Assembly: GCA_024699855.1 (NCBI GenBank)
Contig: JAMPIQ010000002.1
Span: 4,340,001 to 4,404,000 of the forward strand
Source of the DNA: Aphelenchoides besseyi
Lineage: Eukaryota > Nematoda > Chromadorea > Rhabditida > Aphelenchoididae
Direction: 5' to 3'
Length of the DNA: 64,000 bases
The notes below the pieces were generated by a model that worked only from the letters and a program-made list of their open reading frames with translations, searched no databases and was not told the DNA's origin. Positions 10,415-21,952 of the stretch are shown here, piece by piece. The translations under genes were made by a program, and so were the position numbers. The stretch's first letter is position 1; each line of letters begins with the position of its first letter.

Positions 10415-12177
10415 TCAAGTCTCACATTTTCTTCTTTTCTTTTCAATTATATCGTCATCGTTTTCTTTTGCTTTGTCAACAGAGTTCTTAACGTCGAACA
10501 GACAATCGGGTGACAGTTTGAGTACCACACAATACATGTTCTTTTTGGGAGCGACATTGCGAACGTAACGAATCTCTTGGATTTCGGGTTCGTAGGGTTG
10601 AAGTTGTTCTTCGGTTTGTTCCTTTGCTCGGTTCCTGTACCACTCGTCTGGTAGCTGATCCTCAGTTGCTTTAACAAATGTGTGGCAATGAACAATGCAA
10701 TTGCAGTTGTGAACAAATGATCTGAAATGTTGAATTTGTTTCTAGAAAACTTGAGAGCAACAACTTTTGATCTCCGGACAAAACTCCAATGAAACTTGGC
10801 AGGAAAGTCAACGCCAAAGCGGGAAGATTCATGACAAAATGAAAGTCGAGTTGTTTCTCATCGTTCGCAGTCTTTGCGTGCAACTCGAACACCGATGGAA
10901 AAACGTGTTTTATGAACTCGGAACCATCCATATTGAACACTTCAATCTTCTCGGTGGACACCTACAAAACGAACACACTTTGAGGTGCGAAAATCGACAA
11001 CTCACTTTGTTCAATTTGATGTTTTCACGCAAATAATCGACGGAAATCGGATTCAAATCGTTCGCATAAACTTTCTCGGTATTCCGAGCGAATGTAGCCG
11101 GCACAGAAAAGGGTCCAACTCCCGCGAAAACATCGAAAAGAACGGAACGTCGTGTGGAACTGCTAATTTCGTTAACAATGAATTTGTGTTCCTGATTCAG
11201 ACGACTATTCCAAAACACCTTAAGAGCGAATTCATACAGAAAAAAAGGAAAGAACTCACTTTGCTAAAATCCAATTTGAACTTCAGATTGTTTTCCGACA
11301 CCGTTGCAATGTAGTCGGGTTCTCCGGCTAGTAGCTCCAAATCGAAGAACCGAAATTCGGTGTTGATCTGCTCGACTTTGTTGACGACCGTTCTGAACCA
11401 CAAAATCAAAGTAACTCATTTGTTTCACTTACTTTGCGTACTTAATTTTGTCGAGCAGAATTCGTGCAATGATGAAACGATAATCCATCAGCTCTTCACG
11501 AAGGTTCAAGTGTAGAATATGTCCGACTTGTGTATGTCCACTGAAAAGCAATAGGAACACATCAATAAGAATAAAAGGCACCTGAAATCCAAATTTTCCG
11601 GAAGAACTGCTCGTAGACATCGTTTCACGTCCCAGTCATCGTACTCCAAAGTAATCGGTTTGCTTTCGATTTCAACGTCCAAATCAGCCACTTGTTTCAC
11701 GGCCTCCAGAATCTTCTCGTTCGCATTTTCGGTCGACAACATTAAATCGGGATCGAAAAGAAAGTACTTTTCCTTTTTGTCGTTTCCGTCTTGAATTCTC
11801 TAAAGAACACTAACTCAACGATCGAAGATGTTTACTTACTTTAAGTCGAAGAATCTTTCGAAGCCCCAAGGTCTGCAAAACCTTCAAACCGGTTATACGC
11901 CCGACTTTGTTTGCCGGAACTTTGATGCACGGCACCTCGATTGTTTTACTGAAATCTCGACAATAAACTGGAAATGTAGTCGAACTTACCGGAACAATTC
12001 GGGTCTCAGCTCCTTGATTCCGCGAACAGCGAGCGGTGGAAAGAAGATTGTCGACTCGGAGGTCGCCATCGCTCTTCGCTTCCATCCACCGAGTTTACTT
12101 TGTGCAATTCCTAATTGTTTGAGAAGTTTAGTTGATTTGCAGAATAGAAACATAAAACTCAAAGATAGTACTGACAT
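10415..12177 (-). CDS. TRMT5: tRNA (guanine-37-N1) methyltransferase
   Basis: TRM5 uses S-adenosylmethionine to make m1G37 in tRNAs, preventing frameshifting. Family blocks appear in order across several minus-strand exons: [44 protein letters not shown], the SAM-binding [27 protein letters not shown], the catalytic [11 protein letters not shown], and [14 protein letters not shown] near the C-terminus, then a Lys-rich tail. The first Met at 12177 gives a basic, hydrophobic N-terminus resembling a mitochondrial presequence, while the Met at 12069 (MATSEST) gives a cytosolic/nuclear form. This fits the known dual location of the family. One intron (before FWNSRL) ends in AAG. Confidence 0.93.
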
Positions 12178-12443
12178 CTCCGATTTCTACCGAGTTTGTT
12201 GATTGACATCTCGACAAGATTCTGTGATCCATTCGTTGGTGGCATTTGGTTTCAAACAAAGCAAAAAGAAGATTTATACGCTCCACCTTTTTGATTTATC
12301 GTTAGCGAGCAGCGTCAATAAATTTCATTCGAATGTGATAGCGATCTTTGATTTGTATGCTCGATGCCACATCCAAAGACCGGAACGGACCGCAGAGGTG
12401 CAAATGCTCTTGAAATCACAATCAACGTTATTTCGTTTCAGAA

Positions 12444-15400
12444 ATGCAACCCGACTCAAGCCGTCAAAGCAATCCGTTTGAACACTCAGAAGAGATTTCG
12501 GATTTAGAAGCCAAACGTCGAAAAGAACAGGATGAACTACGTAAATTGGTAAGCTAACGAAACGATTTTCTGACAATCATAACTACTGTATTGCAGATCT
12601 ACGAAAAGAACTTTGACATGACTGTCGCGAAGCAGCGCAAACCGTTCAAAGGAACAATCGGAAGACGAGTTCGTCTGATTGCCAATTGTGTGCGATTCAG
12701 CATCGCAGCAAGAACCATTCACGTTTACGAAGTCGAGTTCCTCTTGCAAACAGTCAATGGAAAGACAATGATGCCAAAGAAAAAGATGTTCAAACGAGAA
12801 CTTTTTTGGCGTTTCATGGAAAACAACTTTGAAAATCTTGGAATCGACTACAAGCATGTGGTTTATGATGATCATCAACACGTTTTTATTACTCGTCAGA
12901 TTGGATCTGATAGGAATATTGGCGCCAAATTATCAGACCAATTTGATCATCAAAATGTATGTCAATTTATTAATTCCCATGACCTTCTTTGATTCTAGTC
13001 GCTGGGGAGTTTTCGTGTTATCATTACATTTACGTACAAGCAAACGGTTGATATACAAGAGAACTGGTACAATCAAGAAACTTCTACGCCGCCAATTATC
13101 TCGTACATTTTGAACAACGCTCTGACACAACACTTGCGAGTGTAAGTTGAATTTTCGTCGAGTGCTTAGTGATTGTGGTTTCAGTCCTGAGAATCAAATG
13201 CGAGAAACCGAGTGGTTTGGAATGGGCAATCGATTAATTCAATTGCATATGAATCGTAGCCATCAAAACATCGAAGTGGACAAATGGAACTCCTTGTTCA
13301 GAGGTCTTTCGGTAAAAGTAAAAATAGGAAACGGTGGACAACCGTTCGTTAATATCGGACGTAAGTTGAGTCTCTGAGATTGATAATACGACAAACTTCA
13401 CAGTTATTCACGAAGTTTTGGTTAACATGGACATTGATGTTATCCAATTCTACGCTCATGTTGTCATTGGAGAGCAACTACGACACGAGGATGTGGAGCT
13501 GTTGTCTAGTCGACGTTTTTCTATGAACGAATTGCAAATGCGAGAATTCGAGGCGGTTATGAACGGTAAGAAGTTGTAATGGCTGCTAATAAAAATAATC
13601 TATTTCAGGTATTCAAATGCGTACGATATATCCGCCCATTCGTCAGTACACGTTTCAATCGATGGCAAGGCACAAAAATAGTGTTTTAACTGCTCAAAGC
13701 GCCGAGTTTGAAGACCACGATGGAAGACGAATGACGGTTCAACAGTATTATGAATGGAAGTACGGCATCAAACTTAAATTCCCGCAACTACCATTGTTGA
13801 AAATGAACAGAACAAAAGACATTTTCATTCCAATCGAGTTACTCAACATTCCATTGCGACCACAGCATATTCGACGTCGCTTAGAACCACACGCCGTCGC
13901 ACTTGTCTGTCGATATGCAACCAATTCTCCTGTTGAGTACTTCCGTCGTGTAACGCAAATGAGCACAGAAGCTCATCTAGGAACAAAAGGTTCACGAGCT
14001 TATGCGCCTCAAATTGAGGGATTTGGAATCAAAATCGAAAACGATCAGGATGGTGAGCCAAATTTTATGCGAGTTGATGGTCGAGTGCTCCCTGAGCCGC
14101 GCTGTCAATATGCAGTAAGTGGCATTAAGCAAAACCATATCAATCTTTAATTCTTTTAGGTCGTACAACCTCATCCATTAAGCAAACCAATTTTTGAACC
14201 TGGTCGAAGTTTTTATTTGATCGCATGTGAAGCAAATGTTCGATCGAATCCTAAGCACAAGTAAGAACGTTTTTTGAGATATACATTCAACTTATGTTAT
14301 AGCGAGTTTGTTCGTATGCTCATGGACATAGGGTACGAAATGCGGTTGCGATACTCGAATAACAATCATGCTCAATGCGATACTCGAGATTTCTATTCCC
14401 GTCAAGATGTTGAACGATACATGAAAGAAATGCAAAAACGTACTGGACGTCATCTTTCTGAACTTCTTTTTCTCTTTTTCGTCGACGGTTCTGATGATAT
14501 GTATGCGTGGATCAAACACTCTGGAGACAATCTATTTGGTTGTTGTACCCAATGCATTGACTCTCCAAATTTAATCAAAAAAGACTTTCGACGAATATCT
14601 CAAATGGTTCGCAATGTCGTGTAAGACCAACTTTTTATACTCTGAAATCACTTGTTTTCAGAGCAAAAATATGTGTACGTGTTGGTGGAGTCATGAATGT
14701 AATGGAAAAAACGCAAACGAATCCGTGTAACGAGGCTTTTACTCGCTTTACTATTACCGGCAACACAACAATTTTCATTGGAATCTTTTCAACCAAACCG
14801 CAAGCGAACGATTCACGAGACACGGTGCTTGGAATATCGTTTAATATCGACGTTCAGGCGTGTAAGTTTGCATCCAACTACGACTTTTTTGAATCGGGAA
14901 ACGATTTCTTCAACGAAGTCGAACGACTTTTCTATTACGCTATTCGAACCTTTGAAGTAGTAGGTTCTAATTAAAAATCTTTTTCTCAGCTTTTTTAGAC
15001 TACAAAAATGCTTCCGGACAATGTTGTGGTATTTCGTGGCGGAATAACGGACAACATCGCAGATATGGTCGCTGAATTCGAATGTAACAAAATGGAAAAA
15101 GGTTGGAGTCGTGTCATTGAACGACTTCAGTTGCCCAAGAAGCGTTTGCAATTGATGTATTTGAACGTTGAGCGTAAACATAAGATGTGTTTCAAAAAAG
15201 AGTAAGTGGAATTGAAGAAGAAATTTCAATTGCTCAATTGATTTCAGAGAAATTCCACGACATGCGAGAGTCGTAGAAATGAACCTCGATCGAGGAACTG
15301 TAATCGACTCGATTGTCACATCGACTGACGGCAATGATTTCTATTTGTGTTCACATAAAGGAATACTGGGTAAGTGATCAGAGAACTTTTACTTCAAGAC

Positions 15401-15746
15401 GACGATTTAGGCACATCACGACCCGCTTATTATAAGATCCACCGAGATGATTGGAATGTGCGTCCTGATGATCTCCAGGTAAACAAGGTGGTTGAGAATA
15501 ACTGTTAGAAGTAAGTTTTCAGGTTATTATCTACTGTTTGTGTTATCTTGTTGCTCGCAGTGTGAACAGTGTTTCGATTCCCGCGCCATTGTATTATGCA
15601 GGATTGGTGTGCCATAGGGTTCGTTACTATCTCCGAGCAACGGAGTAAGTTACATTTCAATCATTGGTATTAATCGGATTGTTTTTAGCAATCGTGATGA
15701 GATTTTTACACATCACAACATGCGAGACGAAACATATTTTACTTAA
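12444..15746 (+). CDS. Argonaute, catalytically degenerate (WAGO-like)
   Basis: About twelve exons encode a full N-PAZ-MID-PIWI Argonaute that binds small RNAs in the RNAi pathway. Visible parts are an N domain starting at IGRRVRLIANCVRF, PAZ (QYYEWKYGIKLKFPQLPLL), GRVLPEP, and a PIWI domain ending LCSHKGILGTSRPAYYKI and SVSIPAPLYYAGLVC. The slicer tetrad is gone: the first Asp site reads IFIGIFSTKP (usual GADVTHP), the second reads VVVFRGGITD (usual RDG), and the last site reads YYAGLV (usual YAHLV). It should silence by recruiting partners, not by cutting, as nematode WAGOs do. The ATG sits 2 nt after a TTTCAG acceptor. Convergent with ZNF830. Confidence 0.9.
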
Positions 15747-15899
15747 TAATTCTTTGTTTTTTTCTAACTGTTTGTATTTTTTGTAGATTTTTATCTGTTA
15801 TTTTATGTTTGTAGTTTAGGAGATCGTTTTTTTATTAAAAAGTTTACATTAACTTAGGACAACTATAAGAATAAGGTGAAAAACACTCAACTTCCACGT

Positions 15900-16624
15900 C
15901 TACACTCTTCTTGATCGCCAATCAAGACTTGAAATATCGAAATCGTCATCTTCATCATCGACCTCTGTCTCCATTGACTTTTCGTTCGGTTCGACAGTTA
16001 CTCGTGCACGAACATCAGAAATCAGTTGCTCCTTTTGTTTTTCGATTTCGTTCAAATTTCGCCACATCTCGATTTGCTCATCAATGTCGTCAAGTTCATT
16101 ACGAAGAGCATCGTGATGCTGAAATCTACAATTAAATGAAATCTAAAGTCAACTCACATCTGTGGTTTCGTTGTCCACTCTTTCGAGTTCATTCACTTCT
16201 TGCACGAACCTACTGAACTCTTTCTCCATATCTTCGGCAGCTGCTGCCTGAAAGTAAGAAAAATTCTGATTGTTACTCGAATAATAGCTCACTTCTTGTT
16301 CCTTAACTGATGAATCAAAAAAATTTGCCGGCAATCCACTCTCGACTTCCTCAGCTTCCACTTGTTTTACGGCAGCACTGTGCTGTTCGATTCCAACGCT
16401 GTCTGGGCGGGCTGAACAAAAATATTAAGCAAAAATAATGAAATAGTTAACTCACGACGTTTAGCAATCAGATCATCGAATTCGGAATTTTGAACAGCCG
16501 GACGTTTTGGAGCCATTTGTTGTTTGAGCTTCTCGCGATGTTTGGCCGAAACATCATGCGCACGTTTAAGTTTTGTTTTAACTTTAACGTGACAAACCGG
16601 ACAAACGAATGTATCGGACGACAT
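15900..16624 (-). CDS. ZNF830: Zinc finger protein 830 homologue (spliceosome-associated)
   Basis: Four minus-strand exons (16624-16456, 16411-16293, 16247-16158, 16118-15900) encode about 198 residues. A single C2H2-type finger (FVCPVCHVKVKTKLKRAHDVSAKHR, His spacing AH..KH) opens the protein, LPANFFDS matches the family's central motif, and a coiled coil (MEKEFSRFVQEVNELERV, then IDEQIEMWRNLNEIEKQKEQ) and an acidic patch ending ISSLDWRSRRV close it. The family is tied to pre-mRNA splicing and genome stability. The ATG directly follows gttaag, a possible AAG acceptor, and lies 8 nt after the stop of the frame upstream. Confidence 0.8.
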
Positions 16625-16632
16625 CTTAACGA

Positions 16633-16921
16633 TCAATGACAGAAAAGCTGTGCGAAACGAAAAAGATTTTCGACGCTTTCAGTGCTCGTTTTGGCGTGCA
16701 AACTGCGTAGTTTGTTGGTGTGACTCGCAGTCATTGGACAATTGCGATTCAAATCATATCTATTAATTTGAACTGAGAATGGAAACCTTGGAATAAGGCG
16801 TCTCTTCATAAAATACAGGTCGTAATGCCAATACAAGACCTCTTCGGCTCCCGAAAGATTCCTCCTGTTCGCTTGAAACAATCTCGCCGTCTTCGACATC
16901 CGCAGATGTCGGGAAACTCAT
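16633..16921 (-). CDS. Short protein gene with a repeated (introner-like) intron
   Basis: Two minus-strand exons (16921-16840, 16772-16633) encode about 73 residues starting MSFPTSADVEDGEIVSSEQE, acidic then basic (HTNKLRSLHAKTS). I recognise no family. The 67-nt intron between them is nearly identical to an intron in an unrelated gene at 26437-26503, and both removals keep frame. The stop is 8 nt before the ZNF830 start, so this may be a first cistron or a 5' exon set of the ZNF830 transcript. Retaining the intron keeps a long frame open as well, so splicing is inferred, not proved. Confidence 0.45.
16773..16839 (-). repeat. Introner-like element, copy 1 (67-nt intron)
   Basis: On the minus strand it runs from gtcttgtattggcattac to ccattctcag. 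It matches the copy at 26437-26503 at 63 of 67 positions, with splice sites at identical places, and the identity continues about 7 nt into the following exon (TTCAAAT). The four differences are two adjacent-region G/A changes and one CC/GT dinucleotide. Confidence 0.8.
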
Positions 16922-17579
16922 CTTCCGCAAAAAAACAATTACCAATGAAAAAATCAGCGAAATTTCCTCACTTGTCCGTTGAACAGAATTCCAAAGGTGA
17001 GAGAACGAGACGCCAAAAGAGAGATAATGTGACTTTCTCTCTCTCGCTTCAGTCGCGACTTATCAGTTTGTTTGCTAACAAAAGGTGCATATATTTCAAC
17101 GGTCAATCTCATAAATCAAAATACGACATGTGCAACCTCAGCGCTCACCGGTTAACACCGGTTGAACCTAGGTTGCACCCCCTTGGACCGCTGGTTTGCA
17201 AGAAACCAGCGGACGTAAACGGTCACGTTTCCCAAAAGAACGCGTGGCTGTAGGTGACCCTAACGAAAAGTTCATGGGTTACCTTTCTTGGTCGCTGAGC
17301 CCAAAAGATTCTTCGATCAATCGTTTCCTTCCGGTCGGTGGACTTATGCCCACTGATCTGATTCTTTTCAACACGACAATCGACGCAACAAACCGAAACT
17401 CGCTTCTTCCCAGCGACTCCCAAGTGACGACTTCTCCGGCAATGGGAACCGCTTCGCTCAATCGAAGAGGTCGTTCCGAAGTCAAACACCGTTGTCAACT
17501 TTCACAAGAGTCTTGATGGTAAGCGAGTGTTTACATGTATTCTCTAACAGCAATTTCAGCATCGTTGATTTATGCATCG
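16922..17579. other. Intergenic/5' region between divergent genes
   Basis: This holds short frames only. A palindromic stretch (caccggttaacaccggttg) lies near 17148-17166. An open frame upstream of the BTB-like exon (ending at 17520 with a gtaagc donor) joins it in frame and may be an earlier exon of that gene, but I could not find its start. Confidence 0.4.
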
Positions 17580-18056
17580 ATGAAGTGGCTTCCTCCGATT
17601 CCGGTCGCCGACTCGTACGTTGAGCCGAGTGTTGCGACGTCTGCGCCGCAGGACTTCCGCGACATGTTGTGGTTCCAACATCTGGAAGGCATCGGCGACA
17701 ACTTTACATTGTACATCGACAATGTGCCAATTCGTGTGAGTCTTGATGAACACACCAACTCAAACGCATGACTTGTTTTCAGCTTTCGAAAAGGATTCCG
17801 GTTATCTACTCGACTTTCTTCGCGGCAACTTTGAAAGCTGATGACGTTCAGTCCCACTCGTTTGGAGTCAACATCGAAGCGTTGAACAAGGTCATTGAGT
17901 GGATGTACCGCGCTCAACTACACGACTACAAAGACACGGAGATGTTCTTCATTGCCTGGCAGCTTGGATGTGAACGATTGATTGTGAGTTATCCTGCTTC
18001 TCGATTTTAATCGTCGACTATTTCAGACGAGATTCGATCATGAACATCGACGCTAA
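17580..18056 (+). CDS. BTB/POZ-like protein, short or 5'-incomplete
   Basis: Three exons (17580-17735, 17783-17983, 18027-18056) give about 129 residues. FTLYIDNVPIR and LSKRIPVIYSTFFAATL fit the start of a BTB fold (ligand-side strand, then the S-x-x-F helix), and ALNKVIEWMYRAQL fits the family's 'LL.ymYtg.l' strand-helix, followed by FFIAWQLGCERLI. The protein then ends abruptly after FDHEHRR, before any BACK or kelch part, so it would be a lone BTB domain. BTB proteins dimerise and often adapt cullin-3 ligases. The match is moderate and the true start may be in an upstream exon. Confidence 0.5.
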
Positions 18057-18237
18057 CCAACGACAGAACGCGCGATGCTTTTGGTTGACAGAACACTCCG
18101 ACTATTTTCTCTCTCGTTTATTTAATTAAAATTTAATAATGTCTGTTATATAATCGATCTCTTGAATTGTATTGCGAGAGTTGGAATCTCCTCTTTGTAT
18201 TTCTAATCTTGTCCCGTCCTCTCTAATCATGTTACAG

Positions 18238-18885
18238 ATGGCACCGCACCGAAAATCAGCAGCGCAGAAGCGAGCTGAGATCAACCAGCCGAAGATTGAC
18301 GAGTACTTCAAAAAACTCAAGCCGCTCGATCTTTCGAAGCCAACACCGGATCTATTCGAAGAAGATGAAGGTAATCCATTCAAATGTTTATCCCGTTCGA
18401 AGGTTTTTTTCAGAAGGAAACATCATTTTGGTCAACAGTCAGCAACACGACATCGAGAATCAGTCGTTCAGTCGCTCAGCAACAACGGCAGCAATTCCTC
18501 GACCCCATTCATCAAAGACTGATGTCACCATCAACATCGATTCTTCCAACGAACCGCCGGCTAAAAGACTTCAACTTTTCGGCCGAGATCTCACCAATGA
18601 CTTCACCGAAACAGATTTTTTGTTCTTGTTCGGTCTCTTCGAAATGGCAAGGTAAGTTCACATAATTTCCTCAATCTCAACATAAATCTTTTTATTGAAA
18701 ACAAACTTTCTATATCGATTTTAGAAAAGAGGCATACAATGCCGCCGCCAGAGCTCGTCGTGCCAACATGACAGCCGAAGAGTAAGTTATCAGATCCAGA
18801 ACTAACCTTCTAATCCAACTTTAGGCGACGTGCATACAATGACAAGCAGAATGCCGCCCGCAAAGCTCGTCGTGAGAACAGTTAA
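18238..18885 (+). CDS. PIP-box protein with STPR-like basic repeats
   Basis: Four exons (18238-18370, 18414-18651, 18725-18781, 18825-18885) give about 162 residues. Near the N-terminus, QPKIDEYF exactly fits the PCNA-interacting PIP-box (Q-x-x-I-x-x-aromatic-aromatic), within basic flanks (AAQKRAEIN before, KKLKP after). The C-terminus holds two copies of a motif of the form AYN-A-ARARR and AYN-NAARKARR separated by TAEER, resembling the 23-residue STPR DNA-binding repeat of invertebrate proteins. Together these suggest a small nuclear protein that docks on PCNA and binds nucleic acid. The ATG directly follows a ttacag acceptor. Confidence 0.65.
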
Positions 18886-19775
18886 AAAGAAGAGTAAATT
18901 TTCAATGTTTCATTTCAAGTCTGTAAAGCCGATTTGTCCTCTTATCATATATCTCAAACATAAATTTATTGATACACACGTTTCTCGACACTGATCTTCG
19001 TTTTCCTTCAAATTCTCACTTAAATCGCTCTCTTCGTTTCAAACGGCAGTAAATTGGTATACCATTTGAGTGCAACGAAAGTTTGTTATGCATGTTGGGA
19101 TGGACTCAATGTATTGGTATGTGAGAGCTATGTAAACCAACTTTTAAACTTAGGATTAATGTGTTGGTTTTTGAGCTTAATGTGCCGAAATAATTACAAT
19201 ATAAATGTCTTCTACTTCTTTTACGACTGTTCGGCAGATCCCAGTACTGCTCAAAATATGTGGACGTGCGGAAAAAAGTTTAATCGAAGAATCACAATTG
19301 ACTTCAGTAAAATTTCAATTATCGCCGTTTGTGTTCGATTTAACGTCAAGTCAAAATCGAAGTGATTATGGAAATGTTTGTTGAAGAAGCTTGGCTTCTA
19401 AACAGTAAGATTTCAGGTGAGACAGATGGCTCGTCAGTATCCACCGTCTTGGACATCTTCCGAACTCTCAGATGAATCTCTTAATTCGTCTTACTGTCGT
19501 GTGCTGATCGCCTTTCATTGCAAATAATCATAACAGGTATTCTTGCTTTAACATTGTTCGATTCGTCATTTTAAACGTTTTGCTATTGTTTGCTAATAAA
19601 TGATTAATACGGAAAAGAAGTTCCAATGAAAATAATTTGCGTCAATTCTCCAGTTGTTCAAACGGAATCGCCATCTGACTTCTAACTTAAACGGCTACCC
19701 ACGTATTTGCGTCAAAGAATTTCACTGGAGCAAAATATAAGTGTTATGAATTGAGACCTTATTCATTAGGTCAAA
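18886..19775. other. Intergenic, no gene supported
   Basis: The longest plus-strand frame (19054-19365) is Cys/Tyr-rich low-quality coding with no signal peptide or family match. I see nothing else in this stretch. Confidence 0.5.
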
Positions 19776-20079
19776 ATGAATTTTTGTTTCCATTCTTGTC
19801 ACTTGTTGATCCTCGTTCTTTTCTTATTCGTCAATACAGCAAACGGATCAACGACGAATTGTCAGGATAATGCTTTAAATTGTGATATGTTTCCACCCTA
19901 TTGCGAGAATAGAATCTATGAAAATATTCTGCGAACCGAGGTAACAACATTTATGGTTAATACTTACGCTTCAAACGAAATTCTCATCAGCTAAAGTGTA
20001 AAATTACATACAGAATGCTCTACCATTGACATGCATTTACGCCACTGAAACTAAACTTTTCGTTGATAACTTTAGCTGA
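19776..20079 (+). CDS. Secreted ShKT-like peptide with two altered cysteine positions (candidate)
   Basis: Exon 1 (19776-19940) encodes a strong signal peptide (MNFCFHSCHLLILVLFLF) and then NCQDNALNCDMFPPYC and a Tyr-containing helix. This is the usual first half of a nematode ShKT domain (C-x-D-x4-C-x6-C). The best second exon (20014-20079) reads ALPLTCIYA where the family has CPxTCxxC, so the fourth and sixth cysteines appear as Ala. This may be a decayed or alternatively spliced copy, or the true last exon lies elsewhere. It lies just upstream of a complete ShKT gene. Confidence 0.5.
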
Positions 20080-20567
20080 AAGTCGGTTATTTCGTTTGAA
20101 ATGCAAGTGTTGAAAAATCGTTCGTTTAGTGCATGAAAACGTGTAAAGTCTGTTGAACAAATGGACGTTGCAATGGCAATTTAAATGAAATTATCGGATT
20201 CTAGTCGCTGTTGTTAAGTCTTTTAAATTCTGTTGCTGACAATAAACTGACTAATCCAAATTTTTGGGTTGATGAACTTTGCCTTTATATCAACCGAAAT
20301 TCAACAGAGGACTTGAAAGTTTCGTCAACGTTAAATTCTTTTAGGCCGAACGGTAGAATAGTTTTGTTTGTACAAACGCGTTTATTGATTTGTAAATAGT
20401 CGGTTTTTTCTAGTTTGAATTCGTTTCAGTTATGCTTTAACTCAAATGTAGAAATCAGTAGAAGCAGGTTCTATTTGTTTATTTTTGTATTTGCTTAGTG
20501 AATGAACAATGATATAAAAATGTTCTGCATAAAATTTCATTAAGTTCTTTCACATTCGTAAATCGAA

Positions 20568-21248
20568 ATGAACATGAAGCTGTTGCTCTCAATCTGCCTA
20601 TTACTCTTCGTTGTCTCCGACGCGAAAGACAGTGGATTCGGAGAGAGTAACGATGGACTTAAGGACTATCCAGATCATGATCCATACAATTCAAAAACGA
20701 GCAAAGGTAAACCAACAACAAACAATTGTACGGACAATAAAGCAAAGTAAGTTCATTGAACGACGTGAATCGAACGAGTGAACTTATTTCAGTTGCATCT
20801 ATTGGGCAAAGTAGTCTTCTGATTGACAAATTCAATTTATGTGATCTCTTTTTAGGAATGGGTTCTGTGATTCACCTTTCTACACAGAAAGCTGGAAAAA
20901 GGTATGTTAATCAAGTGATACGACAATTTTTATCTATAGTTTATATTACTATTTCATTTGATGTTCGTTTTTGCTTTTTAATTAGCATTCATAATGTGAA
21001 CTTTTGTGTGCTACTCAAATGTCAACACATAATTGATTAATATCAATTGTGTATGGCAAATCTAATGAAGGTCACAAACCAGCTGCAATATTCATAACCA
21101 GCTTTTGATTATAAATCAAAGAACATAACCGTATTTAATGATTATTGTACTTTAAAGGTTTCATTTGCTTAACATCTCTACAATAAGCATATCAGCTATA
21201 ACAACTTTTTTTCAGTCTGATTGCCCTAAAACTTGCAAGTTTTGTTAA
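20568..21248 (+). CDS. Secreted ShKT-domain peptide
   Basis: Four exons are inferred; the first is 20568-20746 and the last 21216-21248, after an intron of about 300 nt that is long for this window. The signal peptide MNMKLLLSICLLLFVVSDA is followed by an Asp/Ser/Lys-rich spacer and then one ShKT domain: NCTDNKANCIYWAKNGFC, DSPFYTESWKK, SDCPKTCKFC, and stop. All six cysteines are present with family spacing. ShKT domains are common in nematode secreted proteins and can bind ion channels or cap enzymes; the target here is unknown. Confidence 0.8.
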
Positions 21249-21473
21249 GCCATCTTATTATTAGTGCATTGAAGAAGACACAAAATCTGATTATTTTATT
21301 ATGCACAATCAAATGGCAGTCATAAGAATTGAGAAGTCATAAAATTATATTGTGAATTTGAAAGCGAAGACGAACAATAGATTTTATGGCGTTTTACAAT
21401 GTTGACTAAGTACCCGTACCAAATGAAAAGACCAAATGATGATTGGTGCACCGCACATAAGAAAACACAACAT

Positions 21474-21758
21474 TTAGTTATCGCATTCATAACTTCTCTT
21501 TGATCGTTTGTGTTTCTTTCGTCGATATGCAAAAAGATAGTCGAACTCGTCGTCCTCATCGGAATCTTCGCTTGAACTGCTCGATTCATTCTCTCGTTGA
21601 AGCTGACGGATCGTTTGATTGTACTCGTAATGTACTAGCGTCTGAACACGAAGTGTTGTTCGTTGGTCCAAAACTTTGCTCGCGATTAGCCTTAAATGAC
21701 GGTGAATTTGGTCACGGAATTCGTCACGGCTCAAATTATGTGGACGTTTGGTTGTCAT
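21474..21758 (-). CDS. Small protein with acidic run and basic C-terminus (hypothetical)
   Basis: This single exon of 94 residues starts MTTKRPHNLSRDEFRDQ immediately after a ttgcag acceptor on the minus strand. The central part is helical and basic, then ESSSSSEDSDEDDEFDY, then RRKKHKRSKR. The layout (helix, acid run, basic tail) resembles the EEFEDKFVRLNS family at 29931 and 34790, but I see no clear sequence identity. Probably nuclear. No family recognised. Confidence 0.5.
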   Translation of the reverse strand: MTTKRPHNLSRDEFRDQIHRHLRLIASKVLDQRTTLRVQTLVHYEYNQTIRQLQRENESSSSSEDSDEDDEFDYLFAYRRKKHKRSKRSYECDN

Positions 21759-21952
21759 CTGCAATTTTGTGTTTGATTAGCTAATCATTGAAATGATTTT
21801 TAAAATTTTTCGGTGTTTATCCCGTTTTTTTTCATTTTAGTTCCTCAACCGACCTTCTCTTCGGTAGTGCTTATCGAGTTGAATTGATTGTTTTCCACGA
21901 CCGACGTAGACATATTGTGCGTACTATATAACTGAAACATAAGAGATAAGTT

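Noticed and set aside
19054..19365. Plus-strand 103-codon Cys/Tyr-rich frame
   Set aside because: No signal peptide, repetitive short words, no splice partners.
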